Of a DNA stretch of 64,000 bases, positions 1-11,840 are shown in pieces. Position 1 is the first letter of the stretch; every line of letters starts with the position of its first letter. The notes under the pieces were generated by a model. The model saw only the letters and a program-made list of their open reading frames with translations, was not told where the DNA came from and did no database searches. The stretch spans positions 23,165,796 through 23,229,795 of the forward strand of contig CP137685.1 in assembly GCA_037976565.1 (NCBI GenBank). Direction: 5' to 3'. A program made the translations under genes and the position numbers. The DNA comes from Mesocentrotus franciscanus. Taxonomy: Eukaryota; Echinodermata; Echinoidea; Camarodonta; Strongylocentrotidae.

Positions 1-424
1 TTATTAATACGATAAAATTGCATTGTCAAGTTGTATTTAGGCAAAACAACAAAAATGCAGTTATATTTAAACTTATATACAAGGGAAGTAAAAATTAGTA
101 AAATATTATTAAAAATATATACATTTATATACAAGTTAGTGTACCTATCCATCCCACTATCACTTTCTGTAAAAAAAACAAAAACAAAAACAAAAAAAAA
201 AAAAAAAATGTGTGGAGGGGGCAATTCAGCAAATTGTCTCGTCTTTGACGTATAGAATCCAAAATAATCAAATGCTCTTTAAAATTGTAGAGCACGTTCA
301 TATGATTTGATTAAACCAAAATGTTATCATTTCAATTCTATTGATTGTGGAGTGAACACATAGAATAGTTTTATAGCAATATACAATGTCCGATTTTCTC
401 CATCATATGTTTGCTTTTAACAGA
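1..424. other. AT-rich non-coding flank with A-rich tract
   Basis: No gene was recognised. Positions 171-208 hold an A-rich tract of A runs broken by C. A 74-residue open frame runs through this low-complexity sequence but has no recognisable protein character. Positions 361-424 probably belong to the 3' untranslated end of the minus-strand LINE that follows, but no poly-A or short tandem tail marks its end. Confidence 0.5.
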
Positions 425-2123
425 CTATACATTGTTATTCTTTGCCAATTTAGATTTGAAAATACCAGTACTAGAAGACTTCTGAATATCTTCAGTAAGT
501 GAGTTCCATACCTGCGCACCTCTATACATAAATGTCCGTTTACCTGACTCAGTCTTCGGACGAGTTATATCAACACACAGATTACTCTGTCGCGTGTTAT
601 ACACATGTGTTCGGTGTGTAAATTTTTCACTAATGTAAGGAGGCACTTGACTTGTCATAGCTTTATACATCATAACTGCAGTGTCATTTTCTATTTTCTT
701 GGTGAGATGGTCCCATTTTAGTAGTTCAAGGTTTTCCTTCCTGGTGAAAACCAGGAGGTGTTGTTGATTAGGCGAGCACCTCGGTTTTGAATTTTTTGGA
801 GGGTGTCTAATAGCGTTTTTCCACAGTTTGCCCATATAACATCACAATAGTTCAGATGGGAGGATATTAGTGCATTGTATACCATTTTCAATGACTCTTT
901 ATTTACTATAATTTTAATACTTTTTAACATATGTAATCCTGAATTTGCTTTCTTCTGCAATAGTTTAATATGATCCCGCCAAGTGAGGCTTTCGTCGATT
1001 ATTACTCCCAGATGTTTACATGATTGCACTCGTTTCAAGGGGGTTCCTTTTATCTTGATATGAATATTATCATCCTGTATTCTTTTTAAACGCTGACTTG
1101 TGCCCAGCACAATGTACTCGGTTTTGTTTACATTTAAGCTTAATTTATTATGAACGAGCCATTGCCTTACATGCTCCAGATCCTCATTCATTTGCTGCAT
1201 TAAAACAGTAATATCGCTGCCAGAAACATATAAGACAGTGTCGTCAGCATACATGCTTACTTTACAATATCGAAGTCCTTCGGGTAGGCTGTTAATATAC
1301 AATACAAACATAAGTGGGCCGAGTATTGACCCTTGAGGAACACCACATTTCAATGAAGAAAAACCAGATAATTTACCATTAACACACGTTGCTTGCGATC
1401 TGTTTTTCAGATAACTAGTAAACCATCGTAGAGGGCGATCTTGTATCCCATATTGTTGTAATTTTTTAAGAAGGAGAAAATGATCCACCGTGTCGAAAGC
1501 CTTTTTAAAATCTAACATTACAGCAATTACGACCTTTCCATCTTCCATGCTCTTCAGCCAGTCATCAGTTACATTCAATAGTGCTGAGGTAGTTGAGTGA
1601 AGTGGTCTGAAGCCTGACTGATACTTGTTAATTATACCGTTTCCGTTTAAATATTCGTAAAGTTGATTAAATACAATTCTTTCTACGATTTTTGACAAAA
1701 TTGGAAGAATTGAAATTGGCCTATAATTACATGCTTCTTTGTTCCACCTTTATGTAATGCTACTACACGAGCAACTTTCCAGTTATCCGGAACAATCCCA
1801 GAAGTTATAGAAAGATTTATTATATTTGTTAATAGTTCTTTGATGAAAGGAATTGCAAGTTTTATCAATCTAATCGGTAGTAGATCATTTCCCATGGCTT
1901 TATCATTAGATAAATTACTTATTTGCTTTGAAACATTAATTGTTGTAACAGTAGTAAGTTCAAAATGACAATTCAACGTAGATGGTGTTACGTGACATTG
2001 TGAGTCAGTATCATTGACATCTCTTATTATCTTATTGGCTAAATCTGGTCCGATATTGATGAAATATTCATTTAATTCATGGGCGATTAGTTGCGCATCA
2101 TTGATTTCTCCCGAGTCAGTCAT
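425..2123 (-). pseudogene. CR1/jockey-like LINE reverse transcriptase, 5'-truncated and frameshifted
   Basis: This is the reverse transcriptase ORF2 of a non-LTR retrotransposon, read on the minus strand in three pieces. Piece 1683-2123 carries the region upstream of the fingers and palm, ending near a GGTKK motif. Piece 718-1698 carries the catalytic core, with FKKAFDTVDH, GVPQGSILGP and the YADD active-site motif. Piece 425-835 carries the C-terminal domain with an RTFMYRGAQVWNSL motif and ends at a TAG stop. One frameshift lies near 1715-1735, just before the conserved NYRPIS-type motif. A second lies near 730-800. The AP-endonuclease domain expected upstream is missing, and homology stops before the TAA microsatellite at about 2200, so the copy is 5'-truncated, as is usual for LINEs. 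It cannot encode a working enzyme as it stands. Family placement (CR1/L2/jockey group) rests on motif spacing and is less certain than the RT call. Confidence 0.9.
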
Positions 2124-2197
2124 TAGCGATGTAATTGTGTTACTCTTCTTCTTTCGAGGGATTAAAAGATTAAGGTTTCTTAATCATTCAATCTATA

Positions 2198-2207
2198 ATA
2201 GTAATAA

Positions 2208-2271
<64 letters not shown>

Positions 2272-2274
2272 TAA

Positions 2275-2319
<45 letters not shown>

Positions 2320-2385
2320 TAATAATAATAATTACAATAAATAATAATGATTACAATAATAATTATATTAATAATAATAAATGGA

Positions 2386-2427
<42 letters not shown>
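2198..2427. repeat. (TAA)n then (TA)n microsatellite
   Basis: An almost pure TAA/AAT tract runs from about 2198 to 2380, with a few TGA and TTACAA interruptions, followed by a TA run at about 2385-2427. It abuts the truncated 5' end of the LINE. The sequence just after it (TATAGCGCC at about 2423-2432) resembles the 3' tail motif of SINE-like repeats seen elsewhere here, so the microsatellite may have grown from a SINE tail. Confidence 0.95.
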
Positions 2428-2428
<1 letters not shown>

Positions 2429-2432
2429 CGCC

Positions 2433-3459
2433 TTTCCAGAGGATACAAGACGCTGTCCCTAATTAGGCTAAGGACAAATTAAGAATTGTAGAGGCATGTG
2501 TTTAGGTATGTTTTTTAATTTTAACATAGAACATTATTCCAATGTAAGAGCTATCACTATGCGTGAGAGGATTCTTTATAGTTTGTATAAAACTAAAGAA
2601 TGCAGTTCGCTCAGTATTCATTTTGTACACGACAAGTGCTTTGAGTATTTTATTTTTAGCGCTGGAGTCTGTCATGTTTAGCGCTTCTTGCGTCATGTCA
2701 ACACTATGTCGTTAGTAATGTGACATTTGATTACAAATCAAGTATGAAACATAAAACAGATGTCAGTGGTACATATACTCTTCGATAAAAACATTGTAAT
2801 GATTAAAGATATACATTCACATTTTCAAATACCGTATTCTAGATATCCTACCAGCAATCCTTATGTATTAATAATGTATCAATATCTACCTCATATTTTA
2901 CCTCCTTTGTTTTCGTGGCGTTTATTTTGGCTTTGTTCAAGGATCTTGCATAAACTCACAGAAAAGAACGAAGTATGTACCCTCAAGAGATAAAACAATA
3001 TAAACAGAAGCACAAAGGCCAAATTACCTTATATACATGTTCGACGAAAGTGAATTACTTTAACTTTGAGAATACATTTTCTCAAGGATTATGTGGCGTA
3101 TGAACACAGCATTCTGCCCATCCTGGGCGCTTCGAGTAATGAATGAACGAATTGCTTGCACTTCAACATACGATAGTATGAATTGACAAGCTGAAGTGCC
3201 ACAGTTGTCAGCCCGAACTTTAACGCAATAAAAATGAGTTATTCTTGCCATAAATCCCTTGAAAATGTCTTCTTACCCTCCTGCCCTACCAAGCCAGCAG
3301 AGGCAAGCCGGGTACAATATAACACAGATGAATAGTAGCTGGCGCCACTAGCTTGATATAATGTCTGACATTGAGCATAAAAACTACAAACACACATATA
3401 AAACACAACGACATCTTCTGCATGTGGTAAGAAGGACAAAGAATTCGATGAACTATCTA
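2433..3459. other. No gene recognised
   Basis: Open frames of 60-106 codons occur on both strands but show no family motif, and several overlap in antisense. Nothing else was recognised. Confidence 0.4.
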
Positions 3460-4010
3460 TCACGGTATCTTCTCCCAGCTTGGAGGTTGATTGCAACATT
3501 TGTTCCACAAATCTCTCTTCTCTGCCATTCTGGTGCACTCTTGTACTGTCATTCCACACCAGGGTCTCGTCTTATAAACAGTTGCGATTAATCGTAACTT
3601 ATTTGCGATTGATATCAATCGCAACTATGTACATAAGAGATGGGAGACTGCAGACTTGCGATTGATTAGAGGACTTGCGATTGATTCGGATCAATCACAA
3701 CTCTTTATAAGACGGGGCCCAGGTCTTTATGTTCCCCTCCCAGTTTGTTCTTGGTTTCCATCTTGGTCTGGTACCTTCTACTTTTCCTTTCAGCAAATCT
3801 TTCAAGAGACTCTGATGTCTTTGATTGTGGCCAAAGTAATTCGCTTTTCTTTCTTTAAATATTCCTATCAGGATATTTTGTTTAAGCCCTGTCAATATTT
3901 CTCTGTCTCTGTTCTCTGTTTTCATATCTTTTCATGACACTCCTAACATTCTCCTGCACACCCAATGTTCCAATGATTGGATGTTCTTTTCCATAGTCTT
4001 TGATAATGTA
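3460..4010 (-). pseudogene. 3' tail of a second LINE (RTE-like), split by a MITE
   Basis: On the minus strand, translation shows the C-terminal tail typical of endonuclease/RT LINEs. A segment containing EHWVCRRMLGV (about 3932-3995) is followed, after a frameshift, by one with YFGHNQRH, LLKGKVEGTRPR and NWEGNIKTW (about 3724-3900). The order matches the 'RRML ... GH..R ... GK.EG.R.RG.PR..W ... W' C-terminal pattern of RTE-type elements. The frame is then interrupted by the palindromic element at 3564-3718. It resumes beyond it with MTVQECTRMAEKRDLW and ends at a TGA at 3460-3462. Only this tail is present; the RT core and endonuclease are absent. The family call is from motif pattern and memory. 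Confidence 0.7.
3564..3718. mobile_element. 155-bp palindromic MITE with 5-bp TSD
   Basis: The terminal inverted repeats read GTCTCGTCTTATAAACAGTT at the left and, reverse complemented, GCCCCGTCTTATAAAGAGTT at the right. The interior is built of repeats of TTGCGATTGATT and its complement, so most of the element can fold on itself. It is flanked by CCAGG at 3559-3563 and 3719-3723, a clean 5-bp target duplication. It sits inside the LINE tail. A partial relative lies at 7330-7408. Confidence 0.88.
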
Positions 4011-4737
4011 CTTACAACCGTTGTAACTGGATCAGGTCCTATAGAGAGTGCACATCCGTTGAAGGGAATTTCATTAACTTTCATGAGTTCCTTGTTTTCC
4101 TGTAAACTAAATTCGAACCCGGATCTAAATGTTTTGCCCTCGTCAAATTGTAAATCTTGCAATGTAAAACTAATAAAGAATACCGGTTCAGTTTCTTAGG
4201 GCTTGTTGAGATATCACGCTGTAAACCGCGGCCGGGGTTTCTTTTACGTGTAGAGTGGTAATTGCGCGCAACAAAGGTCATGCGCGTGTTACAGAATTGT
4301 AAAGCTTATTACTCTTAACGTCATCATAAAAATAAAGAAATCGCCTCGGTTTTTCCGCGTCTTGTCTGAACCAGGCTTTGACAAGGACCTAATAAATTGA
4401 GAGAGAGGAGACAAGGATTGAGAAGATTCATTTGATTGCCAATATGTCAGCACCATAGTTTACTTTCTCAAGCTATATGAGAGACGTAACAGTCATCTAT
4501 CGTATTAAAGTAATTAAACACTCACAATTATTGCTAACTTTGAATTTTTTTAAAGTTTGGATGATTAAGTCTCATGTGAATAATGAGTGCCTGACCAGTC
4601 TCTTTATCCCCATGAGTAAAGTCGATATTTCAACATCCTCACGAACAATGATTAGAGATGAAAGGTGAAAATATGAAAAATATAGGAAAGTGGATAATTG
4701 TTGTACGATATAAAATAGACCATACCTTTATTGTTTA
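4011..4737. other. No gene recognised; GC-rich patch
   Basis: A short CpG-containing patch (about 4215-4295) includes GCGCGCAAC and CGCGGCCGGGG. No coding exon was recognised. The open frames here are short and unsupported. Confidence 0.35.
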
Positions 4738-4844
4738 GGACCCATATTCATAAAATCTTACTAAGCTAGTTGACAACTAATTACATAGGCTAGTTGGTTG
4801 ACAGCTAGGCTCAGTAAGGTCATAAGGTATTATGAACATGAGCC
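4738..4844. mobile_element. Small palindromic MITE (about 107 bp)
   Basis: The left arm starts CCATATTCATAAAATCTTAC and the right arm, reverse complemented, reads TCATGTTCATAATACCTTA followed by GACCTTACTGAGC. The two arms match over most of their length, including CTAGYTGWCAAC near the loop. It resembles the 17183 element in having a TTCATAA-type terminus. No clear target duplication was found. Confidence 0.65.
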
Positions 4845-4875
4845 ATGATCTTTGCTCTATTCTGTCAAGATTGCT

Positions 4876-5090
4876 TTGCCCCTCCCACATCCACCCTAGT
4901 CGGCCGTTATAGACACTTTCCAACAATTCCTAAAGCCTTGAGCAGATCCTAGCTATGTCAGTCTCTGGCTGTGCGGCCGGAGCAGCACCTATATGCAGTG
5001 TGCCGTCAGACTAGTCTTAAAGTGCAGACACTGTTACGCACAACGAAGGACAAGGGTTTGTTCCTACACACGATCCCCACCCTGCCCCAA
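4876..5090 (+). repeat. Dispersed repeat, copy 1 of 2 (partner 30180-30430)
   Basis: Shared landmarks in the same order are TAAAGcCTTGAGCAGAtCCT, AGCTATGTCA..TCTCTGGC, CCGGAGCAGC, TATGCAGT, GTCAGaCTAGTC, GTGCAGACA and GTCACGCACAACA-like, then GGGTTTGTtCC. The partner at about 30180-30430 is in the same orientation. No coding potential was recognised and the family was not identified. Confidence 0.75.
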
Positions 5091-5849
5091 CTTTGGAATA
5101 GGCCTATGAGTATTTGATGAAGATTGGCATGTTGGTAACCTGCTGGCTTTTAACCAGACGTGTCGTAAACACAGTAGGATGCTACACACCTGACATGATA
5201 TCAATAAAGGTGATGATTTGATTAGTGTTCTTTGATGCTCCTTGGAAGTTGGTTCCAGCATATAGGGATCATAAATGCAGCTCCGTGTCGTTCTTCTGAA
5301 GGTTTGCATTTCTGAAAACGATTACGAACCTTAGAATAAAGAACCCTATTTTATTTTCAGAATGATGAACCCCTTTTTAATTTTTTTAATTTTTTTATTT
5401 GTGTACAATTACGAATCCTAGTTTATTGTCGGAATTATGAACCTTCGGAGTAATGCATCAGATGTTCGGAAATAAGAAACCTTTTTCGTTTTCGGAATAA
5501 GGAAAACCCTCGTATGGGAACTTCGTGTTTCGGAATTGTGAACCTTCAGAAAAAAGGAGCAACCTCCGTTATCTCGGTTATTACGTAGGGTTTCTTCATG
5601 CAGTTGGGGTTAGGGTCTATGGTGGCAGTAAGAATGACTTCATCCTTGAAAATATTTCGCTCGGGTTGAGTTGAACATATCGGGAAAGTTTCAAGCAAAG
5701 TTTACACGACTTAAAACTCGTGATAAATTAGAATTCATTTATTGGTCAAGAGTTCTCGTACCATGTTTGTTTTCCTACTTCCCATAAGGATAACGAACCT
5801 CCAGTTCTTTGGTCGAGGACGGTTCTACTATGAATATTGAGTGTGTGTG

Positions 5850-5990
5850 TTTGTGTGTATTGGGTTTTTACAGACGTGTATCAATCAGATATGATTATTT
5901 ACGTCTGGGGACCGACCTTTAACGTCACCATCCGAAAGACGTGACTCAGTTTCGAACCTGCGTCCTCGGCTGAATCAGTTGAATTGGATG
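5850..5990 (-). repeat. Diverged SINE-like repeat (minus)
   Basis: Contains CTTTAACGTCACCATCCGA followed by AAGACGTGACT and GTTTCGAACC. The same motif order (TTTAACGTCCTATCCGAGG) appears in the minus-strand element at 52250-52490. On the minus strand GGTTCGAAAC resembles a pol III B box. The ends are not clear. Confidence 0.45.
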
Positions 5991-6026
5991 AGTTCCTTTT
6001 TATACGCGATGCCTCATTAACTACAG

Positions 6027-6254
6027 TTAACATTTCAATATTTATACCCCTTGTAAATATGATGTTTATTTTGTTTTTGCGTAACTCAAGAATGAATGGT
6101 GAACTTGTTGATTGAGGGCCTTCGTTGAATACTTGTATAAGCTTTAATATTATGTTACATTGTCAAGAAACATAAATCGCGACAAATCAATTTTTCACAT
6201 ATTCAAACATTACAAAAGTTAACTTGGTAAGGGTATGAATAATTTAGCTTGTAA
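6027..6254. mobile_element. TTAA-ended MITE, family D, copy 1
   Basis: This is a diverged partner of 60868-61102. Matches include TTATACCCCTTGTAAAT, AAGAATGAAtGGTGAACT, TGAATACTT, ACAAATCAATTtTTCACATA and GGTAAGGGTATGAATAATTT. The left end is TTAACATTTC at 6027 and the right end has decayed near TTGTAACT. There is no ORF of significance. Confidence 0.7.
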
Positions 6255-6314
6255 CTGTATGTTTATCTCTGTCAGTCTCATTTCATTTGCTTCTTTTACC
6301 ACTCCCTTTCGTCT

Positions 6315-6702
6315 TTAAAGGGATTGGGTATCTTTGTCTCAGATTCTATATAAACAAAATCCTGGTTTTAGCTCATGCTGCAATCATAATTATAAACATT
6401 TAGGTCAGTCAGGAATCCCTTGACGTTTACAAGCCGATCGCCCGTCTGATTATCAAGATATGTATGATTGGAATTCGAAATTTCAAAAACCGTTTTCCCA
6501 ACGGTTCTTATAACACTACAGTCTATTGGGGAAATGAGTATGGTAAAACCGGTCACTCAAAGACTTTTACTTTTTTGAGGCACTTCATGATCATTTTGAA
6601 GCGCAATTTTGTTAGGTCTTCAATATTACACCATATCACAGACGCTGATAACACGTAGGGCCATGCATCTCAGATTTGGCATATTGTTAAACAATGCCTT
6701 TA
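6315..6702. mobile_element. TTAA-ended MITE, family A, copy 1 (388 bp)
   Basis: Begins TTAAAGGGATTGGGTATCTT and ends CAATGCCTTTAA, giving a 12-bp terminal inverted repeat (TTAAAGGSATTG) that includes TTAA at both edges. It is nearly co-linear with 27306-27691, with single-base changes and small indels. Short open frames inside it are not conserved as protein between the copies. Confidence 0.85.
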
Positions 6703-7329
6703 AGATCCACCCTGCTTCTATACTCTGTGTTTGATGTTTAGTTGTGGAGACATGACAGTTTTCAAAATAAAATTGCATACAAGAATAAAATGTGGCACGA
6801 ATGTGAGAGTTATTGGAGAAGGGTTTCATAGTGAGAAATCGCAGCATGGTAGAAAACGGTTGTATCGGTGTAAAATACCTAAATACTACTATACATAATT
6901 ATGTATCATTCCTTCTCAGCCAAAAGATGAGGAATAGAAGAGAAAAAGAGAAACGGAAACAGAGGCGATGTTATGGGTTGAAGTCGGCTATAATCTCAAT
7001 CGTAAAAACTGTCTCTTGAACGAATGTGTTTTTTGAAGGAGAATTATTATTTCCCGGTACTATCTACTCAAAAATAAATATAGATATATAAAAGTTGACT
7101 GAATAATAACGACTTTCTTTTTATTGGGGGGACTGAATTTCCAGGAATATTTAAATGCGTGAAGATTATAACGAAAGTGGACACCGACAAAACCCTCAAC
7201 CTGGGCCATTTTGTTAAACAATAATTTAGTTTCTCTCAAGCTTTCTTATAGTTTCAAATTACATGTTTATTACGTGAGGGTTCTTAAACACAATGCATCC
7301 TTATTACGTTTATAGAAGCTTCAGTGAAC

Positions 7330-7408
7330 TCATAAATAGTTGCGATTAATTGATCCAAATCAATCGCAAGTCCTCTAATCAATCGCAAGTTTGCAGCCAC
7401 GAGATGTG
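7330..7408 (-). repeat. Partial copy of the 3564 MITE
   Basis: Carries AATAGTTGCGATTAATTGAT, then TCAATCGCAAGTCCTCTAAT and CAATCGCAAGTTTGCAG. This matches the reverse complement of 3640-3712. The other half and a second terminus are missing. Confidence 0.75.
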
Positions 7409-7640
7409 TGAATGTATCTTCATTCAGTAAGATAAATGTAAATTGTACTTGTGATATGCTTATAGTTGTGGCATGACCGATCTTCAATGTTTTTATTTTA
7501 TTTTTTAATAACAAAATTGAGAGCTATGAAATAACTCACAATATTAGTTATTGTGTTTACATCGTTTCACATCCCTGCTGCATCTGTTTTGAAGTGTCTT
7601 GATGTACTCCGACGAAAGATGGGTCATGTGAATATGCACT

Positions 7641-7729
7641 GCGCACAGGTGTTGTCATAATGGAATAATGAACGAGACTTGTCAAGTTCATTATCCTGCT
7701 CATTGTGAGTAAACCGAGTGCAGTGCATA
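7641..7729. repeat. Foldback sequence
   Basis: ATATGCACTGCGCACAGGT near 7633-7651 is inverted by ACCGAGTGCAGTGCATAT near 7712-7729, with an inner GACTTGTC/AAGTTC loop. It could be a decayed MITE. No related copy was noticed. Confidence 0.45.
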
Positions 7730-10700
7730 TCAAGAAGTACGCGCATCAGTGTTCTGGCCATTTGACACCGCGTGCATTTCTTCGCGTTCTCACTTTGTAC
7801 GCGCCAGTGATACGTCTACGCGCATCTTAGCCGTGCACTCATTCTAAGTCTTTGGTTATCACTTTTTTATGGGAGCTGTTTTGAACGGTAGGCTCGATAT
7901 GAAAGAAAGATACAGGGTCACGTGTTGTCATTTGACCAATTAGATTGCCTACATTCTAGAACCCGTTTGATAAAGTTGAATAACCTGTCCACTTTCTCAC
8001 CCTAGCGTTACGTGCTCAAGGGATGTGAGAGTGTGATTAGCAGGTGAGAAACTGTGAAGAAATTTTCAATCTCCTTCTTCACACGCACTCCCTCTTCTCA
8101 ATAATCAATTTTGTTATTTTCTTTTTTTGTCCGTGTCTTCTCATTATTTATTTAATTATTTTTACTGTTTTACTACTTTTCCTTCCCTGTTAATTTCCTC
8201 GTTACGCTTTCCTTCTTTCCCCCCTCTTTTGTTTAGCTTCGTCGGTTCACACATCCCATTTGCTTAAGTGATAAGTGCCTACACATCTTTTAAGTATCTA
8301 CCCCGTTGTAATTATCGAAGGAAACATTTTAGCTGGTCAGCCTTTCTACCAAGCATTAATCTACTTCGTTCCGGTCCGTTTGCGGATCTGACCATTTGGA
8401 CATTTAGACCATCCCATCCTTATGTTCATAATATAACATAAACTGAAATTCTTACCCTCTAAACGCCATGCAGTGTTAATCAGAGTTTTATCTTTCCTTC
8501 AACCCAAACCATGCACTATTGTGACACGTTTAATATTGATGTAGGTTAAACAAAACTTGGGTAAAGGCAGGGTAATGGAAACGTGCCCTCTTTATGAACG
8601 AAAACATTTTTCTCGAAGCCTTGTGCTTTCGTCATGTATTTATGAGAGCGTGAAATATGTGTAAAATAAAAATGCATTTGTCACCTTACATCATCCGGTG
8701 AATTCTTTCACAAGAGAGATAGATGTGCAGAGAGGTGTTTGGCAGTAGCTGTCAACATTTATTTCAGGCTCGGATTTGTACCACGCGCTGTAGCCTACAT
8801 GTGTTCATGATTTAATATTCCATTTACATATTTTTGAAGGAAAATAAGGATAATGATGTTCAGAAGTATGCCGTTTCGATAGTAGATTTAGATGATACAA
8901 AACCATGAAAACAGTAATTTATTTATTAGCATTTTATTCTCTTAAACATGTACGTTTGAATGTGGTATGGTTTTATATCACATATGAGGTACCTTTCTAT
9001 CTGAAAACTACAAAATAATATTCGTATTCAGATTTTTTATATACATGTATTTCAAACGTGATTCGCATTTCGTTTGATTTCTTTTCTTCCAACATAAGAA
9101 TTGTCTCTCCCCTCCCTTTTTCTCCCTTCTCCTTGCCTTTTGCCTTTTCTTCCATTTTCTTGTTTATTTTCTCGACCATTATGACCATACTGCCCTAATT
9201 TCCCGTGTAACAATAATTCAATAAGTTAAGTGCTCCCTCCTTCCCTCCACTATTCACTACTTATACTATTTCCATTAAATTTTCTAGATGGTTATACAAA
9301 TTGTCGTAATATTAAGTTACGTCAATGCTATTTAGAATCTGTACTATATTTTAACGTATGGACGTTATGAACGACGTGCATATTTCTTTTCCCCCGATTG
9401 ACCAAGGAGCATGCAGTCTTGGATAGACATGGGCATTTTGTAATGTACAGAATTGATGTTTTAAAAAATGAGACGAACAAAAGAACCTAGTGATATTACA
9501 AAAATATATATATATATGTCTGTAACGTAACTGCGTATATCTTTTTTCTCGTTTTGTTATGTTTTGCTACTTGTTACGTGCGTTGAAGAAAAATACAGTG
9601 CCATCTTTTTTCATACTTTTTTCTTGACGTTTGTTTGATGAAAGCCCGTTCAATTACGACCTGTAATTTGTTGTTGGAGTGGTGACATTTAAAAAATTGT
9701 TTTGACGAACAATAACACATTGTATTTTAGTCTTTGTTATATTTTGTCATGTCATGTTGAATTTGATCAAGATTATCTTTATCCGTTTTCACTTTTTTCT
9801 CTTTCTTCCATCACTCAAAAGAAAAGAGGTACTAAAAAACAGGTCCTGCGCAATCAGTTTTACTTGCCGTGCTAGATTTAGCACCTTAAGTGCCATTTCT
9901 GACAAAAGCTTTTGTGATGCGGAAGAAATGAGTGCCTAAAACAAGTGCTGAGCCAAAGAAATCAATGAGGCCTATGATTTAGAACCTAAATAGCCATGAC
10001 AATTTTGCATATTGATTGAAGAAAATACACATTTTTGAGGTTATTGTCTACTTCAAATAAATTTAATGATCTTGGTCAGCGTCTCAAATATATACTCGGT
10101 CCATAAACAAAAAGAAAATTAATTCAGAAATTGGTTTGTTTTTAATTGTTGATAATTGACGACCTCTTATGATTTACTAACCATTTTTTTATCATGAAAA
10201 GTATGAATTGTAAATAAATATGAATTTCATGTAATGCGTACTGTCCCCTCTGTCTGTTCATCAACACCCTTAGTGTAAAATTAGTAGCACTTTTTGGTGC
10301 TGTGCCAGATAGCACCTGCACTGATGCTAAGCATCACTGCAAGTACAATCACTATACGAGCACCGTAAAAGTGTTGTACACATATAGGCTTAGCTCTCCA
10401 AGTACTGTATATAGTCCTTTAGTTTTTATAGTGATGTTGTACCAAGATCTTCCTTGTGAAACGTAAAACGAAATAGGTTTGGCATAGGAAAATACACGAG
10501 TGCAGAGAGAGGTGAGGAAGACAGAGAGAGTGAAAGGAAAACGAAATGAGAGAACGGGGTATTTTGACGGGAATGCTTATTACTGACTAATTAATAACAA
10601 AAAATATTATTGGATCAGCACCAAATTGTGTGGTATTGGGAAAGAATTGGCATTGGTGTGCTTCAAGGCAGATCATGAATCATAAATATCGAGTGCTCGT

Positions 10701-11840
10701 ACGCCCTCTTCAGTCCATTGTTTGTAATAATCTTGAGAGCAGTCACTGTGAGTGTGTTTACCCTGTGTCTCGGCCAATTCATTCACACATAACACCACCC
10801 AGGGATCCAGAGCAGACGACACGCCGTTTCTTTTATACCGCATATAATGTTGTTGCCGCCCAGTTGGTGCCCTTCACAGAAGTTTGGTTTAACATTGGAA
10901 AATACTTGAATTGTTAATAATTCTATATCGGTTATCACTGCATTGAGACGCCTGATCTATTCGCACCTTTTGAAGGTTTCCGTGGACTTAATTGGATAAA
11001 GGGACGTCTAGAAACAACACTTGAAAACATTGAGAGGCGGTTATGTCATCATCGTGAAGAGGTTTATAGCCCACTATACTCACCCAAGCCGATTAATCTC
11101 CGAGTGGTATTGTTATGAGTCTATCAAGGAATCTTATTTTCTCGCTCAGTGTTTTCTTAGAGGATGACTAAGTTTCCAAAGAGGAAGATTTGTTTTCTGG
11201 ATTAGCACCGAGCCTTGCAGGATCTCTGCCTCTCTCCATTGCGATACTTACTGTGCCTTCTGGAAATGGAAGGTTGATATTTTGACATCACACTTTCTGG
11301 ATGAGTATTTGGAAGATAAACCCCGTTTTTATCAGCTATATCTTATCGGCGTCGACGTAAAAATAGGAAAAATTATTTCAAATTCACGCAAGATAGTACA
11401 CATATTCTGGGTCAGAAACTGCATTGTGTATATTAAAATCACGAGTTTATGCTGTTCGCATTGAAAATTTGATGTGCGTTCCGCTCTTTAAAAGTCATCC
11501 AAAAAAACTCGTATTTGGCTTCTAGTCATTTTATTTCATCTTTAAAGTAATTTCAATATTTTGCCTCGCCAAGCTTCTCACGACAGTTAATTAAATTAGC
11601 AAAGATTTTGTATTTCTTTTCATTGACTCCCACCCACACAACATAATGATTTTCCCCACTGTATATTTTCTTTTAGCAAGGCCAGTTATTATAAAGTCTT
11701 CTGACTGATGCCTGTAACACTGTCTGACGAAATCGAATACTTGATTTATTTTAGATTTCTTGTCTACTTGAAAACCTGGAATAAGATTCGCCTTTGAAGC
11801 TGTCAAGGACTCTGTCATAATAGTCAGAAATCAGACAATC
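7730..11840. other. Unique-looking AT-rich sequence, no gene recognised
   Basis: This is the longest stretch with few recognisable repeats. Open frames are all under about 95 codons; the longest (10630-10917, + strand) starts at GTG and lacks any family motif. There is a weak purine-rich tract at 10500-10560. As the 5' flank of the kinase exon, it could hold enhancers, but none can be asserted. Confidence 0.4.
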
